64,000 bases of DNA, from the NCBI RefSeq assembly GCF_000756305.1, contig NZ_JRFE01000015.1, positions 68,238-132,237 on the forward strand, given 5' to 3'. Below, in pieces: positions 9,288 to 17,248 of this stretch. The notes beneath the pieces were generated by a model. The model was given only the letters and a program-made list of their open reading frames with translations, did no database searches and was not told the DNA's origin. The position numbers and the translations under genes were made by a program. Each line of letters begins with the position of its first letter. Position 1 is the first letter of the stretch. This stretch comes from Myxosarcina sp. GI1. GTDB lineage: Bacteria; Cyanobacteriota; Cyanobacteriia; Cyanobacteriales; Xenococcaceae.

Positions 9288-9512
9288 ATGACCATTCGCA
9301 AAACGGCTATTTCTAAGTTACAGCAGTTACCCGAGCCGCTATTACAGCAAGTTAGTGATTTTATTGACTTTTTAACCCATAAGCATCAGCAAAGTGCTGT
9401 GACTAGCGAGCGTCAAAATAATTTCTCTGAAACATGGACACAATGGTTTGAATCAGTGGACTGCCTGCAAGTTAAACCAGCTAAATCAGTTAGGGCAACT
9501 TCTTTTGAATAA
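9288..9512 (+). CDS. DUF2281-like antitoxin-type small protein
   Basis: A 74-residue protein. The start AISKLQQLPEPLLQQVSDFIDFL is typical of DUF2281/VapB-like antitoxins found in cyanobacteria, where the short helix binds the partner toxin and the tail follows WxxWFESV. Usually a PIN or similar toxin gene follows directly. None follows here: the next open frame is a SUKH protein in another frame. The sequence just after the stop (9513-9560) still translates in mixed frames as leucine-rich stretches (LLLVYEI; LRRGLW) reminiscent of the family's usual C-terminus, so the gene may be frame-damaged at its 3' end. That last point is an inference. Confidence 0.65.
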   Translation: MTIRKTAISKLQQLPEPLLQQVSDFIDFLTHKHQQSAVTSERQNNFSETWTQWFESVDCLQVKPAKSVRATSFE

Positions 9513-9602
9513 ACTGTTATTAGTTTATGAAATTTGAGAAGAGGATTGTGGGCGGCTGTTGAAATTAATAGAACAGTATCAAGAGCGACCAAGAAATTGT
9601 TT

Positions 9603-10211
9603 ATGGAAGAAATATTCCTAAAAAAATGGCAGAATTTGCTTACTTCTCTCGAAGTTACAGGCGGTGATGTATTACCTTGTGAAAAGGAAATTCAGATGCT
9701 TGAAGAAACTGTCAATTTTACTTTGCCTGCTGGATTCAAAGAATATTGTTCGGTCTTTGGTGCTGGTGTACTTGGTAATGAATTCCGTGTCTATTGTCCA
9801 TGCCAATTGGACGATCGCTTTGATTTACTGAGTCATGCTAATTGGCAGCTTGATGCTTTTAAGGATGCAGTTAAGCATGAAATAGAACATGGAAGTAAAG
9901 GATATCCAGCTTTAGATCTAGAACAAATGCTATGGTTGCAGGACATACTAAACAATAGCTTCCCATTTGCCGATAATGGTTGTGCCGAAATGTTTGTCTG
10001 GCATCTGGCTTCTTTCAATGAGAAAGACAGTAGCTACGACATTTATCGGATACCACTTGATGCGTTAGAAGAATCAGGTTTTGTTGGGCGCGATCTATAC
10101 AAATTTATATCGGAGTTTATCTATGAAACAAAAATCAACGAAATTTTACCAAAAGACAATCAATACCAAAAATTGGATAAGACATTTTACCGAGTAACAG
10201 GGAATGAGTGA
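9603..10211 (+). CDS. SMI1/KNR4 (SUKH) family protein
   Basis: About 202 residues from the ATG at 9603; an in-frame TTG at 9534 would add 23 residues that look unrelated to the family. The SUKH fold is recognised from the N-terminal acidic/tryptophan stretch and the segment VNFTLPAGFKEYCSVFGAGVL, with LPxxFKxY and a following FGAG typical of the fold, then FADNGCAEMFVWHL where a nucleotide- or ligand-binding loop lies in relatives. SUKH proteins are often immunity proteins to secreted or contact-dependent toxins, but some are housekeeping. No toxin gene with polymorphic-toxin features is adjacent. A 16-codon frame (MSDEILQEALSEITQQ) overlaps its end at 10204-10254; it may be a remnant. Confidence 0.75.
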   Translation: MEEIFLKKWQNLLTSLEVTGGDVLPCEKEIQMLEETVNFTLPAGFKEYCSVFGAGVLGNEFRVYCPCQLDDRFDLLSHANWQLDAFKDAVKHEIEHGSKGYPALDLEQMLWLQDILNNSFPFADNGCAEMFVWHLASFNEKDSSYDIYRIPLDALEESGFVGRDLYKFISEFIYETKINEILPKDNQYQKLDKTFYRVTGNE

Positions 10212-10352
10212 TGAAATTCTTCAAGAAGCTCTTAGTGAAATCACTCAGCAGTAGTCATTTGTAATTTGTTTCAGATAATAGCTAAATCGAAACTGCTCCT
10301 ATGAGTTTGAGCATTCTAGAATAACTGAAAGTGTACTAAGGAGAACAACATT

Positions 10353-10577
10353 GTGTCAGAACTACTTAAAAGAATCACTATTAATCCAAAACAATGTGGT
10401 GGTCGTCCCTGTATTCGAGGGATGAGAATTCGAGTATCAGATGTTTTAGATTTGTTTGCGGTTGGGCTAAGTGCCGAGCAGATTTTAGAAGAAATGCCCG
10501 ATCTTGAAGCAAGCGATTTAAAAGCATCCCTTCTATATGCTTCGCGTAAGCTCAATCACCCGATGTTGGTGGCATGA
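10353..10577 (+). CDS. DUF433 antitoxin (VapB45-like)
   Basis: A 74-residue DUF433 protein: RITINPKQCGGRPCIRGMRI is the family hallmark (NPxxCGGxPxIxGxRIxV), followed by VSDVLDLFAVGLSAEQILEEMPDL and a C-terminal LLYASRKL helix. The start is GTG, fixed by the Shine-Dalgarno AAGGAG at 10338-10343. Its stop overlaps the start of the toxin gene by the four bases ATGA, showing translational coupling. Its role by family knowledge is the DNA-binding antitoxin of the DUF433/DUF5615 module. Confidence 0.9.
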   Translation: MSELLKRITINPKQCGGRPCIRGMRIRVSDVLDLFAVGLSAEQILEEMPDLEASDLKASLLYASRKLNHPMLVA

Positions 10578-10912
10578 GGATTTGGGTCGATGCCCAGTTG
10601 TCCCCTGCAATTGCAGCTTGGATTAGCAGCACTTTTGAAGTAACAGCATTAGCTTTACGAGATGTTGGTTTGAGAGATGCTGAAGATTCTGAAATTTTTG
10701 AAGCAGCAAAGACACAAAGCGTTATTTTCATGACTAAAGATAATGATTTTGTCGATCTAGTCGGTCGTTTTGGCTCACCACCGCAAATTATTTGGTTGAC
10801 TTGCGGTAATACCTCAAATGCTCGGTTGCGAGAAATTTTGAGTGCTACTTTGCCAAAAGCATTAGAGCTTTTACGATCTGGTGAAGTTTTAGTTGAAATT
10901 AGCGGAGACTAG
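10574..10912 (+). CDS. DUF5615 PIN-like toxin (VapC45-like)
   Basis: A 112-residue DUF5615 (PIN-like) protein. Acidic residues characteristic of the fold are seen: the opening MRIWVDAQLSPAIAAWI carries the first aspartate, then the DAEDSEIFEAAK motif, then IFMTKDNDFVDL, matching the usual TxDxDF of Mut7-C/PIN relatives. It forms an operon with the DUF433 gene through an ATGA overlap. The expected activity is ribonuclease; the natural target is unknown. The module appears intact. Confidence 0.9.
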   Translation: MRIWVDAQLSPAIAAWISSTFEVTALALRDVGLRDAEDSEIFEAAKTQSVIFMTKDNDFVDLVGRFGSPPQIIWLTCGNTSNARLREILSATLPKALELLRSGEVLVEISGD

Positions 10913-11039
10913 CAGCGCATGACAACAAAATTCATGCACTCGAACGTTAAAAGAAAAGCTCTCAGTCATCGTCGCTCGATATCTCGTTAAAATAATAAGC
11001 TGCACTAAATAAAAATATATTAAATTTAAGAGGTATTCT

Positions 11040-12488
11040 GTGGCTGTTAGAGTAAGAATTGCACCTTCCCCGACAGGAAATTTGCATATCGGTACGGCGA
11101 GGACGGCGGTGTTTAACTGGCTGTTTGCCCGTCGTAACGAAGGTACTTTTGTTCTAAGAATTGAAGATACCGACAAGGCGCGATCGCGCGATGAATATAC
11201 CGAGAATATTAAATCGGGATTGTCTTGGTTGGGTTTGAATTGGGATGAAGGACCGATTTTTCAAACTCAAAGATTAGACAAATATCAACAGGCGGTACAA
11301 ACTTTAATCGATAAAGGTTTGGCTTATTATTGCTATTGTTCTGCCCAAGAACTGGACGAGATGCGCGAAACTCAAAAAGCTAAGGGACTTGCTCCAGGTT
11401 ACGATAACCGTCACCGCAATCTAACCGAAGAAGAAATAGAGACGTTTGAAGCCGAAGGGCGTAAACCCGTAATTCGTTTTATTATTGACGAAGCCCGTAC
11501 TATTGTCTGGGAAGATAAGGTTAGAGATAAAGTAGTTTGGAAAGGCGGCGACTTAGGCGGCGATATGGTTATCGCTCGTGCTGCGGAGAATGATAACGAA
11601 CCTTTCGGACAGGCTTTATACAATCTGGCGGTAGTTGTAGACGATATCGATATGCAAATTACCCACGTCATTCGCGGAGAAGACCATATTGCCAATACTG
11701 CCAAACAAATATTGCTCTACGAAGCTTTAGAAGCATCAGTACCAGAATTTGCTCATACGCCTTTGATTTTGAATGAAGAAGGGCGCAAGCTTTCCAAACG
11801 AGATAATGTAACTTCTATCGACGAGTTTCGCAAATTGGGATTTTTACCAGAAGCTATGGTCAACTACATGACCTTATTGGGTTGGACTTTTCCCGATTCT
11901 ACCAAAGAAATTTTTACCCTCGACGAAGCCGCTAAAGAGTTCGATCTCGATCGCATTAATAAAGCAGGAGCAAAGTTTGACTGGAATAAACTAGATTGGA
12001 TTAATACTCAATATCTCCATCAGATGCCTGTAGATCGGTTAATCGATTTACTCATACCTTATTGGCAAGATGCAGGTTTTGAAGTTGATAAATACGATCG
12101 CACCTGGTTAGAAAGCCTAACGGCAATGACTGCACCTACCCTAACTCGTCTGACCGACGTAATTAAAGAAACCAAAATCTTTTTTACCGACTCTGTAGAG
12201 TATGGCGCAGAAGCAATAGAGTTATTGCGTCAAGAAAAAGTAGCCGAAGTACTTAAAGAAGTGATAGCAGCGATCGCTGAAAATACTCAACTAGAAGAAA
12301 CTGAGGCTAAAGACATAATCAAACAGGTAACTAAAAGCCAAAAAGTCAAAAAAGGTCTGGTAATGCGATCGCTGAGGGCAGGTTTAACAGGAGAACTACA
12401 CGGACCCGATCTTACTCAGTCTTGGCTGCTGCTCAATCATAGAGGTTTGGATAAGCCTCGCTTACAACAAGCTTTAGAGAAAATTTAA
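11040..12488 (+). CDS. gltX: Glutamyl-tRNA synthetase
   Basis: A 482-residue class I aminoacyl-tRNA synthetase. The HIGH motif appears as [17 protein letters not shown] near residue 9, the zinc-like region as [13 protein letters not shown] (about 97-109), and the KMSKS motif as KLSKRDN near 250. It charges tRNA-Glu, and in cyanobacteria also tRNA-Gln for later amidation, and supplies glutamyl-tRNA to tetrapyrrole synthesis. The start is GTG at 11040. It stands alone between the toxin-antitoxin pair and a convergent NTF2-like gene. Confidence 0.96.
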   Translation: MAVRVRIAPSPTGNLHIGTARTAVFNWLFARRNEGTFVLRIEDTDKARSRDEYTENIKSGLSWLGLNWDEGPIFQTQRLDKYQQAVQTLIDKGLAYYCYCSAQELDEMRETQKAKGLAPGYDNRHRNLTEEEIETFEAEGRKPVIRFIIDEARTIVWEDKVRDKVVWKGGDLGGDMVIARAAENDNEPFGQALYNLAVVVDDIDMQITHVIRGEDHIANTAKQILLYEALEASVPEFAHTPLILNEEGRKLSKRDNVTSIDEFRKLGFLPEAMVNYMTLLGWTFPDSTKEIFTLDEAAKEFDLDRINKAGAKFDWNKLDWINTQYLHQMPVDRLIDLLIPYWQDAGFEVDKYDRTWLESLTAMTAPTLTRLTDVIKETKIFFTDSVEYGAEAIELLRQEKVAEVLKEVIAAIAENTQLEETEAKDIIKQVTKSQKVKKGLVMRSLRAGLTGELHGPDLTQSWLLLNHRGLDKPRLQQALEKI

Positions 12489-12502
12489 AAGAGATAAGAA
12501 AA

Positions 12503-12544
12503 GCGCAGGGTAGAGGAGCATAATTGTTACCTCTTACCTAGCGC
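12503..12544. terminator. Possible bidirectional stem-loop between convergent genes
   Basis: An imperfect inverted repeat (12503-12516 with 12530-12544) around GGTAGAGG and CCTCTTACC, extended by GCGC at both ends. It sits between the convergent gltX and NTF2-like genes and overlaps the last codons of the latter. It lacks a long T tract, so function as a terminator is inferred only from position. Confidence 0.35.
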
Positions 12545-12933
12545 ATAATCGGACTACCATGATGGTGAACTAAGTACCATTTTTGAGCCATTTTTTGAAA
12601 AAGATTAGTGGCAATTGATGGTGCTTTTACTTTTCTACCTTGGCTTGACTGCAACACCATTTCTCTGACGATTACGTAGGCAACAGAGCGATCGATTTCT
12701 ACTTTAATCACTTCTATGTCGATTTCAAAAGCATCAGTATGGCGAAAAATTCCTTTCCAGGAAGATTGAATTTCCTCCCAACCTTCTAATGCGCTGCCGC
12801 CTGGATGAACGCACAAACTAGTAGAGCCTTGCCACCATAATTGGTTCATACTACTAAGATCCCTACTGGAGAAGGCATCATAAAAGGCTTGATTAGCTGC
12901 TAGTACTGCTTCTTTATCTGCTGGATCGCTCAT
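12538..12933 (-). CDS. SnoaL/NTF2-like family protein
   Basis: A 131-residue NTF2-fold protein (SnoaL-like/DUF4440 type). The opening DKEAVLAANQAFYDAFSSRDL is the typical first helix, then MNQLWWQGSTSLCVHPGGSAL and the strand-rich end VHHHGSPIM. Similar proteins are widespread in cyanobacteria, with no agreed function; related folds act as ketosteroid isomerases, dehydratases or carrier domains. The ATG start overlaps a HIP1-like sequence. It converges with gltX and diverges from the peroxiredoxin-like gene, with 92 bases between their starts. Confidence 0.85.
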   Translation of the reverse strand: MSDPADKEAVLAANQAFYDAFSSRDLSSMNQLWWQGSTSLCVHPGGSALEGWEEIQSSWKGIFRHTDAFEIDIEVIKVEIDRSVAYVIVREMVLQSSQGRKVKAPSIATNLFQKMAQKWYLVHHHGSPIMR

Positions 12934-13025
12934 AAAAAAATTTTACAACTAATATCACTAAGGTCAGAATAGTTTTGTCGTGAAGTTAAGTAAAATCGAC
13001 AATATAGAATAATTAATTTTTTATT

Positions 13026-13565
13026 GTGACTGGAAATACAGGACTGTTCAACCGCCGATTTGCTAATAATTTTGTTCCCCTACCGCCTCGGCAGGTACCA
13101 GAAATAGGCGCGATCGCACCAGATTTTAGTTTGCCTCAAGTTAAAGGAGATGACAAAGTAGAGCTTTCAGACTATAAAGGTAAACCTATAGTGCTGGCAT
13201 TTACTCGCATTTTTACCGAAAAGCTGTTTTGTCCTTTTTGCTATCCCCATATACAAGACTTAAAAGAACGATATCAAGAGATAAGCGATCGCGGCGCAGA
13301 GTTACTGATGATTTCCAGTACCGATCCCGTACAGAGTCAAGTGGTTGTCGAGCAACTCAGCTTACCATATCCATTCTTATACGATCCCGACTGCACTGTC
13401 TTTCGTCGTTATGGTCTGGGACAAGCTTTAGGCGCACCTTTACCAGGACAGTTTATTCTAGATGTAGAAGGAAAAATTGTATTTCGTCATTTGTTTTCGT
13501 TCACAGACAGCAATGCAGAGACAGATACAATTTTGAAAGAGCTAGATAAGCTTGCAAATAAATAG
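13026..13565 (+). CDS. Peroxiredoxin-like (AhpC/TSA) protein
   Basis: A 179-residue redoxin-fold protein. After a short N-terminal extension it has IGAIAPDFSLPQVKG, typical of the AhpC/TSA family, and FTEKLFCPFCYPHIQDL around residues 64-80, with a CPFC pair where a peroxidatic cysteine or CxxC site would sit. It is predicted to reduce peroxides or to act as a thiol oxidoreductase in the cytosol. The start is GTG. The following DUF2358 gene begins about 31 bases after the stop with its own ribosome-binding site, suggesting a two-gene operon. Confidence 0.87.
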   Translation: MTGNTGLFNRRFANNFVPLPPRQVPEIGAIAPDFSLPQVKGDDKVELSDYKGKPIVLAFTRIFTEKLFCPFCYPHIQDLKERYQEISDRGAELLMISSTDPVQSQVVVEQLSLPYPFLYDPDCTVFRRYGLGQALGAPLPGQFILDVEGKIVFRHLFSFTDSNAETDTILKELDKLANK

Positions 13566-13596
13566 AAAATTACCAATATTCAAAGAGGAAAAAAAT

Positions 13597-14070
13597 TTGC
13601 TAGAAAGCGTCTATCAGTCGCGAGTCGATAAAGCAATTGAGACACTTAGAGCCGAATTACCAACTCTATTTGTCAAAGATCTTTCTTACGATATTTATAC
13701 TCAAGATATTTTTTTTCAAGATCCAGTCAATACCTTCAAAGGGAAGTTCAACTATCGTATTATCTTCTGGACATTGAGATTTCACGGCAGGTTGTTTTTT
13801 ACCTCGCTATATTTTGACTTGCACGACATCGAGCAGACTGCAAACACCATAATTACAGGTAATTGGACAGTGCGTGGTACTTTAAGGGTACCCTGGAAAG
13901 CGCGTATCTTGTTTAATGGCACTTCTACCTACAGGCTGACACCAGAAGGATTAATCTACGAGCATATTGATACCTGGGATCGTAAACCAAAAGAAATTCT
14001 CAAACAGTTTTTTCGTAGTGAGAAAGCAGAAAATGAAAAACCGAAGCTTTCCACGAGCGATTGCCGCTAG
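13597..14070 (+). CDS. DUF2358 family protein
   Basis: About 157 residues from the TTG at 13597, which follows AGAGGA (13584-13589) by seven bases; an upstream TTG at 13552 would overlap the peroxiredoxin gene and adds non-conserved sequence. The core LRAELPTLFVKDLSYDIYTQ and IFFQDPVNTFKGKFNYR is the mark of DUF2358, a SnoaL-like family common to cyanobacteria and plastids, whose function I do not know. The sequence has the alternating strand pattern and tryptophan/arginine-rich end (LRVPWKAR, YEHIDTWDR) of the family. It is cytosolic, with no membrane segment, and lies in an operon with the peroxiredoxin-like gene. Confidence 0.82.
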   Translation: MLESVYQSRVDKAIETLRAELPTLFVKDLSYDIYTQDIFFQDPVNTFKGKFNYRIIFWTLRFHGRLFFTSLYFDLHDIEQTANTIITGNWTVRGTLRVPWKARILFNGTSTYRLTPEGLIYEHIDTWDRKPKEILKQFFRSEKAENEKPKLSTSDCR

Positions 14071-14350
14071 TAATGAATAAAAGAAATAGAGTTTAGTCAC
14101 AGAGGGGCAGATAGTCATTTATGGGCTACTGATTTTGTTTCTTAGGAGATGTGTGCATTGCATCACGAGCCTCTATAGCAATTCTTAGTTAAGTGAAATA
14201 CATCTTGGTTTGTCAATCGAGAAACCGAACAATTTTGGCATTCAATTTATTAGGTTCTACCAGACATACCTAGTGATTGCCAGTCACCTGCCAAATTTTT
14301 AGTAAAATTATCACAAATATCTCAAACTAAGAGCTATCTAACCAATAACC

Positions 14351-15433
14351 TTGAACAGACCAATTAATCTATTTGAATACGAGGTCACTGCCAAACAGCA
14401 TTTAGAGCCAATGGCTCTCGAATATTACCAGAGTGGTGCTTTGGATGAAATTACTTTGAGAGAAAATCGTTTAGCCATCAATCGCTATCGACTTCGCCCC
14501 AGAATGTTAGTCGATGTAAGTCAGCGCGATTTAGCCACCAAACTCTTAGGACAAACTCTAAACGTACCCATTCTCATTGCACCGATGGCTTTTCAGTGTT
14601 TAGCCAATTCAGAAGGTGAAATTGCCACCGCCAAAGCTGCCGCTATTAGCAACGTGGTAATGGTACTTAGTACACTTTCAACTAAAAGTTTAGAAGCGGT
14701 TGCTGCCCAAAGACAGAATACCCCTCAATGGTTTCAACTCTATATTCATCGCGATCGCTCTCTTACTGAAACCCTGGTACGACGAGCCGAAGCTGCTGGA
14801 TATGAGGCTTTATGTTTGACCGTAGATGCCCCTATGTTAGGCAAAAGAGAAAGCGATCGCCGCAATCAGTTTACTTTACCTAAGACAATGGAACTCGCCA
14901 ATCTTTCCATGTCCAATTTGGCTATTCCTCAAACGTCACAAGAGTCGGGGTTGTTTGCTTATTTTGCCCAACAGATAGATCCGAGCGTTACCTGGAAGGA
15001 TTTAGAGTGGTTGCAGTCGATTACCTCTTTACCCGTGCTAGTGAAAGGAATTTTACGGAGCGATGACAGTCTAAAAGCTTACGAACATGGAGCCAAGGGC
15101 ATCATTGTTTCCAATCATGGAGGAAGGCAATTGGATGGAGCAATTGCAACTTTTGAAGCACTTACAGAAATTGTAGAGACAGTAGGGGACAAAATCGAGA
15201 TTTTAGTTGATGGCGGGATTCGTCGGGGAACAGATATTCTTAAAGCTTTGGCATTGGGCGCGAAGGCAGTATTAGTCGGTCGTCCAATTTTGTGGGGTTT
15301 AGCTGTGGAGGGAATGAAGGGAGTCGCTCACGTGTTGCAGTTGTTGATAGAGGAATTAGATTTGGCAATGGCTTTATGTGGCTGTGCTTCGATTGAAGAC
15401 ATCGAACCTAGTTTAGTAAAAATAAACTATTAG
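14351..15433 (+). CDS. Alpha-hydroxy-acid oxidase (FMN; lactate/glycolate type)
   Basis: A 360-residue FMN-dependent alpha-hydroxy-acid oxidizing enzyme. The FMN and active-site signatures are clear: PILIAPMAFQCLAN, QLYIHRDRSLTETLVRRA, LTVDAPMLGKRESDRR and the family hallmark SNHGGRQLDGA near 259-269, with the catalytic histidine, followed by LVDGGIRRGTDILKALALGA. Cyanobacterial members are often L-lactate oxidases that also handle glycolate; substrate choice cannot be read with certainty. The start is TTG, with no good Shine-Dalgarno sequence. It is a single gene followed by a well-formed terminator. Confidence 0.92.
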   Translation: MNRPINLFEYEVTAKQHLEPMALEYYQSGALDEITLRENRLAINRYRLRPRMLVDVSQRDLATKLLGQTLNVPILIAPMAFQCLANSEGEIATAKAAAISNVVMVLSTLSTKSLEAVAAQRQNTPQWFQLYIHRDRSLTETLVRRAEAAGYEALCLTVDAPMLGKRESDRRNQFTLPKTMELANLSMSNLAIPQTSQESGLFAYFAQQIDPSVTWKDLEWLQSITSLPVLVKGILRSDDSLKAYEHGAKGIIVSNHGGRQLDGAIATFEALTEIVETVGDKIEILVDGGIRRGTDILKALALGAKAVLVGRPILWGLAVEGMKGVAHVLQLLIEELDLAMALCGCASIEDIEPSLVKINY

Positions 15434-15510
15434 TCGCCAATTGGTAGGGTAATTATTAGCTCAATAACTGGTATTATGCACTAAACAATTGACTTAGCCC
15501 TTTAATCCAT

Positions 15511-15538
15511 CCTAAACTGTACAGTTGTTTAGGTTTTT
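15511..15538 (+). terminator. Intrinsic terminator of the hydroxy-acid oxidase gene
   Basis: Arms CCTAAAC (15511-15517) and GTTTAGG (15527-15533), with a nine-base loop that itself contains a small GTAC palindrome, are followed by five T. It lies 78 bases after the stop codon of the oxidase. Confidence 0.78.
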
Positions 15539-15576
15539 GACTCATAAAAAGGCAGTCGTCCTAACGTTTACAATTT

Positions 15577-15861
15577 TTATTCTTCTATTTTGTTATCAGC
15601 CCACAAAATTTTTAAAGCCATCATAGCAAAGCCAATCGCCGCTAGAGCTTTGAGTAATTTTTCAGGTAGAATTTGCGCGACGCTACCACCCGCGATTACC
15701 CCTAAGAAACTAGCTAAAATTAACGCTACCGTAGAGCCTAAAAAAACGGCGCGAGGAAATTTAGAACTGCCGCCCAAAGCGATCGCTGCAAGCTGGCTTT
15801 TGTCGCCAATTTCTGCTAAAAATACGGTAATAAAACTAATTCCAATAAGTTGCCAATCCAT
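15577..15861 (-). CDS. TMEM165/GDT1 half-protein (hemi manganese exchanger)
   Basis: A 94-residue membrane protein of the UPF0016/GDT1 family, with one copy of the signature EIGDKSQLAAIAL near residues 17-29 and three hydrophobic segments (about 4-18, 36-58, 70-88). Full-length family members such as Synechocystis Mnx are about twice this size with two such motifs; here each half is its own gene. It follows the partner gene 15891-16274 by 29 bases on the same strand. By family knowledge the two halves would assemble to export Mn2+ (or exchange Ca2+/Mn2+ for H+) across thylakoid or plasma membrane. The ATG start at 15861 is well placed. Confidence 0.9.
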   Translation of the reverse strand: MDWQLIGISFITVFLAEIGDKSQLAAIALGGSSKFPRAVFLGSTVALILASFLGVIAGGSVAQILPEKLLKALAAIGFAMMALKILWADNKIEE

Positions 15862-15890
15862 GTTTTATGCTCGATAAATACTAAATTAAT

Positions 15891-16274
15891 TTACGCTCCT
15901 ACAACATCGCCAATCAGCCAACCAGTAATAAACAAGAGTAGTATTGCCACAGCTATATCGAGAGTTTGAGGTGAAAGTCTTTTAGCCAGCCAGTATCCAA
16001 TTAAAACTCCTAATAGACTGGTAGAAATTAAAGCCAAAGCCGCACCAATAAAAACAATCCAGGGAGATTGAGACTCGGCACTCATTAGTAAAGTTACCAG
16101 TTGAGTTTTATCTCCCATTTCGGCAAGAAAAATAGTAATAAAAGTAGAGCTAAAAACCGCCCAAAAGCTATACTGTTTTTTTTGGCTTACCTTTTTTTGG
16201 CTTACCTCTGAAGGTGCAGCTATTTCAAGATTATTAACTGTGTCGATACTGCGATCGCTAGGCATTAAAGTCAT
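15891..16274 (-). CDS. TMEM165/GDT1 half-protein, first of the pair
   Basis: A 127-residue partner of the preceding half-protein. After a 30-residue polar N-terminus with a short duplicated VSQKKVSQKK stretch, it has the EMGDKTQLVTLLM signature (about residues 51-63) and three hydrophobic segments. The two genes form a compact operon with this one upstream. The split arrangement corresponds to the hemi-exchangers (Hmx1/Hmx2) described in some cyanobacteria. I looked upstream for a yybP-ykoY manganese riboswitch and saw none. Confidence 0.9.
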   Translation of the reverse strand: MTLMPSDRSIDTVNNLEIAAPSEVSQKKVSQKKQYSFWAVFSSTFITIFLAEMGDKTQLVTLLMSAESQSPWIVFIGAALALISTSLLGVLIGYWLAKRLSPQTLDIAVAILLLFITGWLIGDVVGA

Positions 16275-16402
16275 TATTAAATTAAATAGGCGTAAATAGT
16301 TTTTTCGTAATATACATTTATTTATTTCCTGTTATTGTCGCAAAGTTTAGTATAAAGACCAAATTGTAGCAAGATTAAAGAAGATAAAATAAATTGAATT
16401 GT

Positions 16403-16612
16403 CTATTCGGCTAAAAAGGCGCGATCGCGTCCTTGTTCTTTAGCTTTATATAAAGCGCGATCGGCATTAGCAATTAAATCTTGAGTAGAAGCGACCGATT
16501 TACTACTGGTACTAGCAACGCCACAGCTAAGACTAACATATTTACTAGCTTAAGAATTAGAATGAGGTATTTGTAAAGACTTGAGGCGATCGCTAATTCT
16601 AGCAGCAACCAT
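16403..16612 (-). pseudogene. GGDEF (diguanylate cyclase) C-terminal remnant
   Basis: Read on the minus strand from about 16612, the sequence translates as VAARISDRLKSLQIPHSNS, then a TAA stop, then ASKYVSLSCGVAS and ADRALYKAKEQGRDRAFLAE before the natural TAG at 16403-16405. The last part is the typical end of a GGDEF domain (LSxGVAS, ADxALYxAKExGR). The N-terminal part, including the GGDEF active site, is missing, and an in-frame stop breaks what remains. It is a dead fragment. Confidence 0.85.
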
Positions 16613-16646
16613 CATCCCTATCATTTAGTATTGATTATCTTCTAAA

Positions 16647-17150
16647 ATGCCTGGGATTCTATTTATCCGCAAGTCTCTTACAGCTTTGAGTGCCTCTGGG
16701 CAAGGTGGAAACTTAGAGCTAAAAGTTGCAGATTCTTTATTGTTGCGTAACGGTAGTTCGATCTCCGCAGAAGCCAGAAGAGCTTTTGTCAACCAAAACT
16801 CAAACATTAATGGTGGGAATATCAATATTAATGCCGATACGGTTTCGCTGTTAGAAAATAGCAACATTAACGCTAACGCTTTTGAGGGTAACGGCGGCAA
16901 CATCGATATTACTACTCAAGCGTTGTTTACTTCCTCTAATAGTCAAATTAGTGCCAGTTCTCAGTTTGGTCTAGACGGTACTGTGAAAATTGATAAACTT
17001 AATGAGGATCGAGTTAGACAACCTATAGTAGTCGAAGCTCAACAATGGCAATTGAATAAAAAAGGTAATGTGGTTTTAGTTGCAGCACCTTCTTTAATAA
17101 AGCAAAGCAATTCCTGGCTAAATGCCCATCATTGTCTAGAGCTAATGTAA
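16647..17150 (+). pseudogene. Truncated TpsA/filamentous haemagglutinin fragment
   Basis: An open frame of 167 codons whose body (from about codon 10) matches the C-terminal region of the intact haemagglutinin gene just downstream: SGQGGNLELKVADSLLLRN and GNGGNIDITTQALF and ISASSQFGLDGTV parallel GNGGNINLQVADTLLLRD, GNGGNIKITTKGLF and ISASSELGLDGTV. The N-terminal secretion domain is absent, and a segment of roughly 90-100 residues present in the intact copy between FGLDGTV and VVEAQ is missing, so this is a 5'-truncated, internally deleted paralogue. It has no signal peptide, and function is unlikely. Confidence 0.85.
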
Positions 17151-17248
17151 CAGTATAGTTAATGTACGAAACTGTACGCATAACACAATTAGTTTAATTT
17201 TTCCAGCTTAAAAGGGCAATCTAAGATTAAAGTTAAAGCGAGCTTTAT

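Noticed and set aside
16275-16402. Manganese (yybP-ykoY) riboswitch upstream of the split exporter
   Set aside because: The short AT-rich leader has none of the conserved loop sequences.
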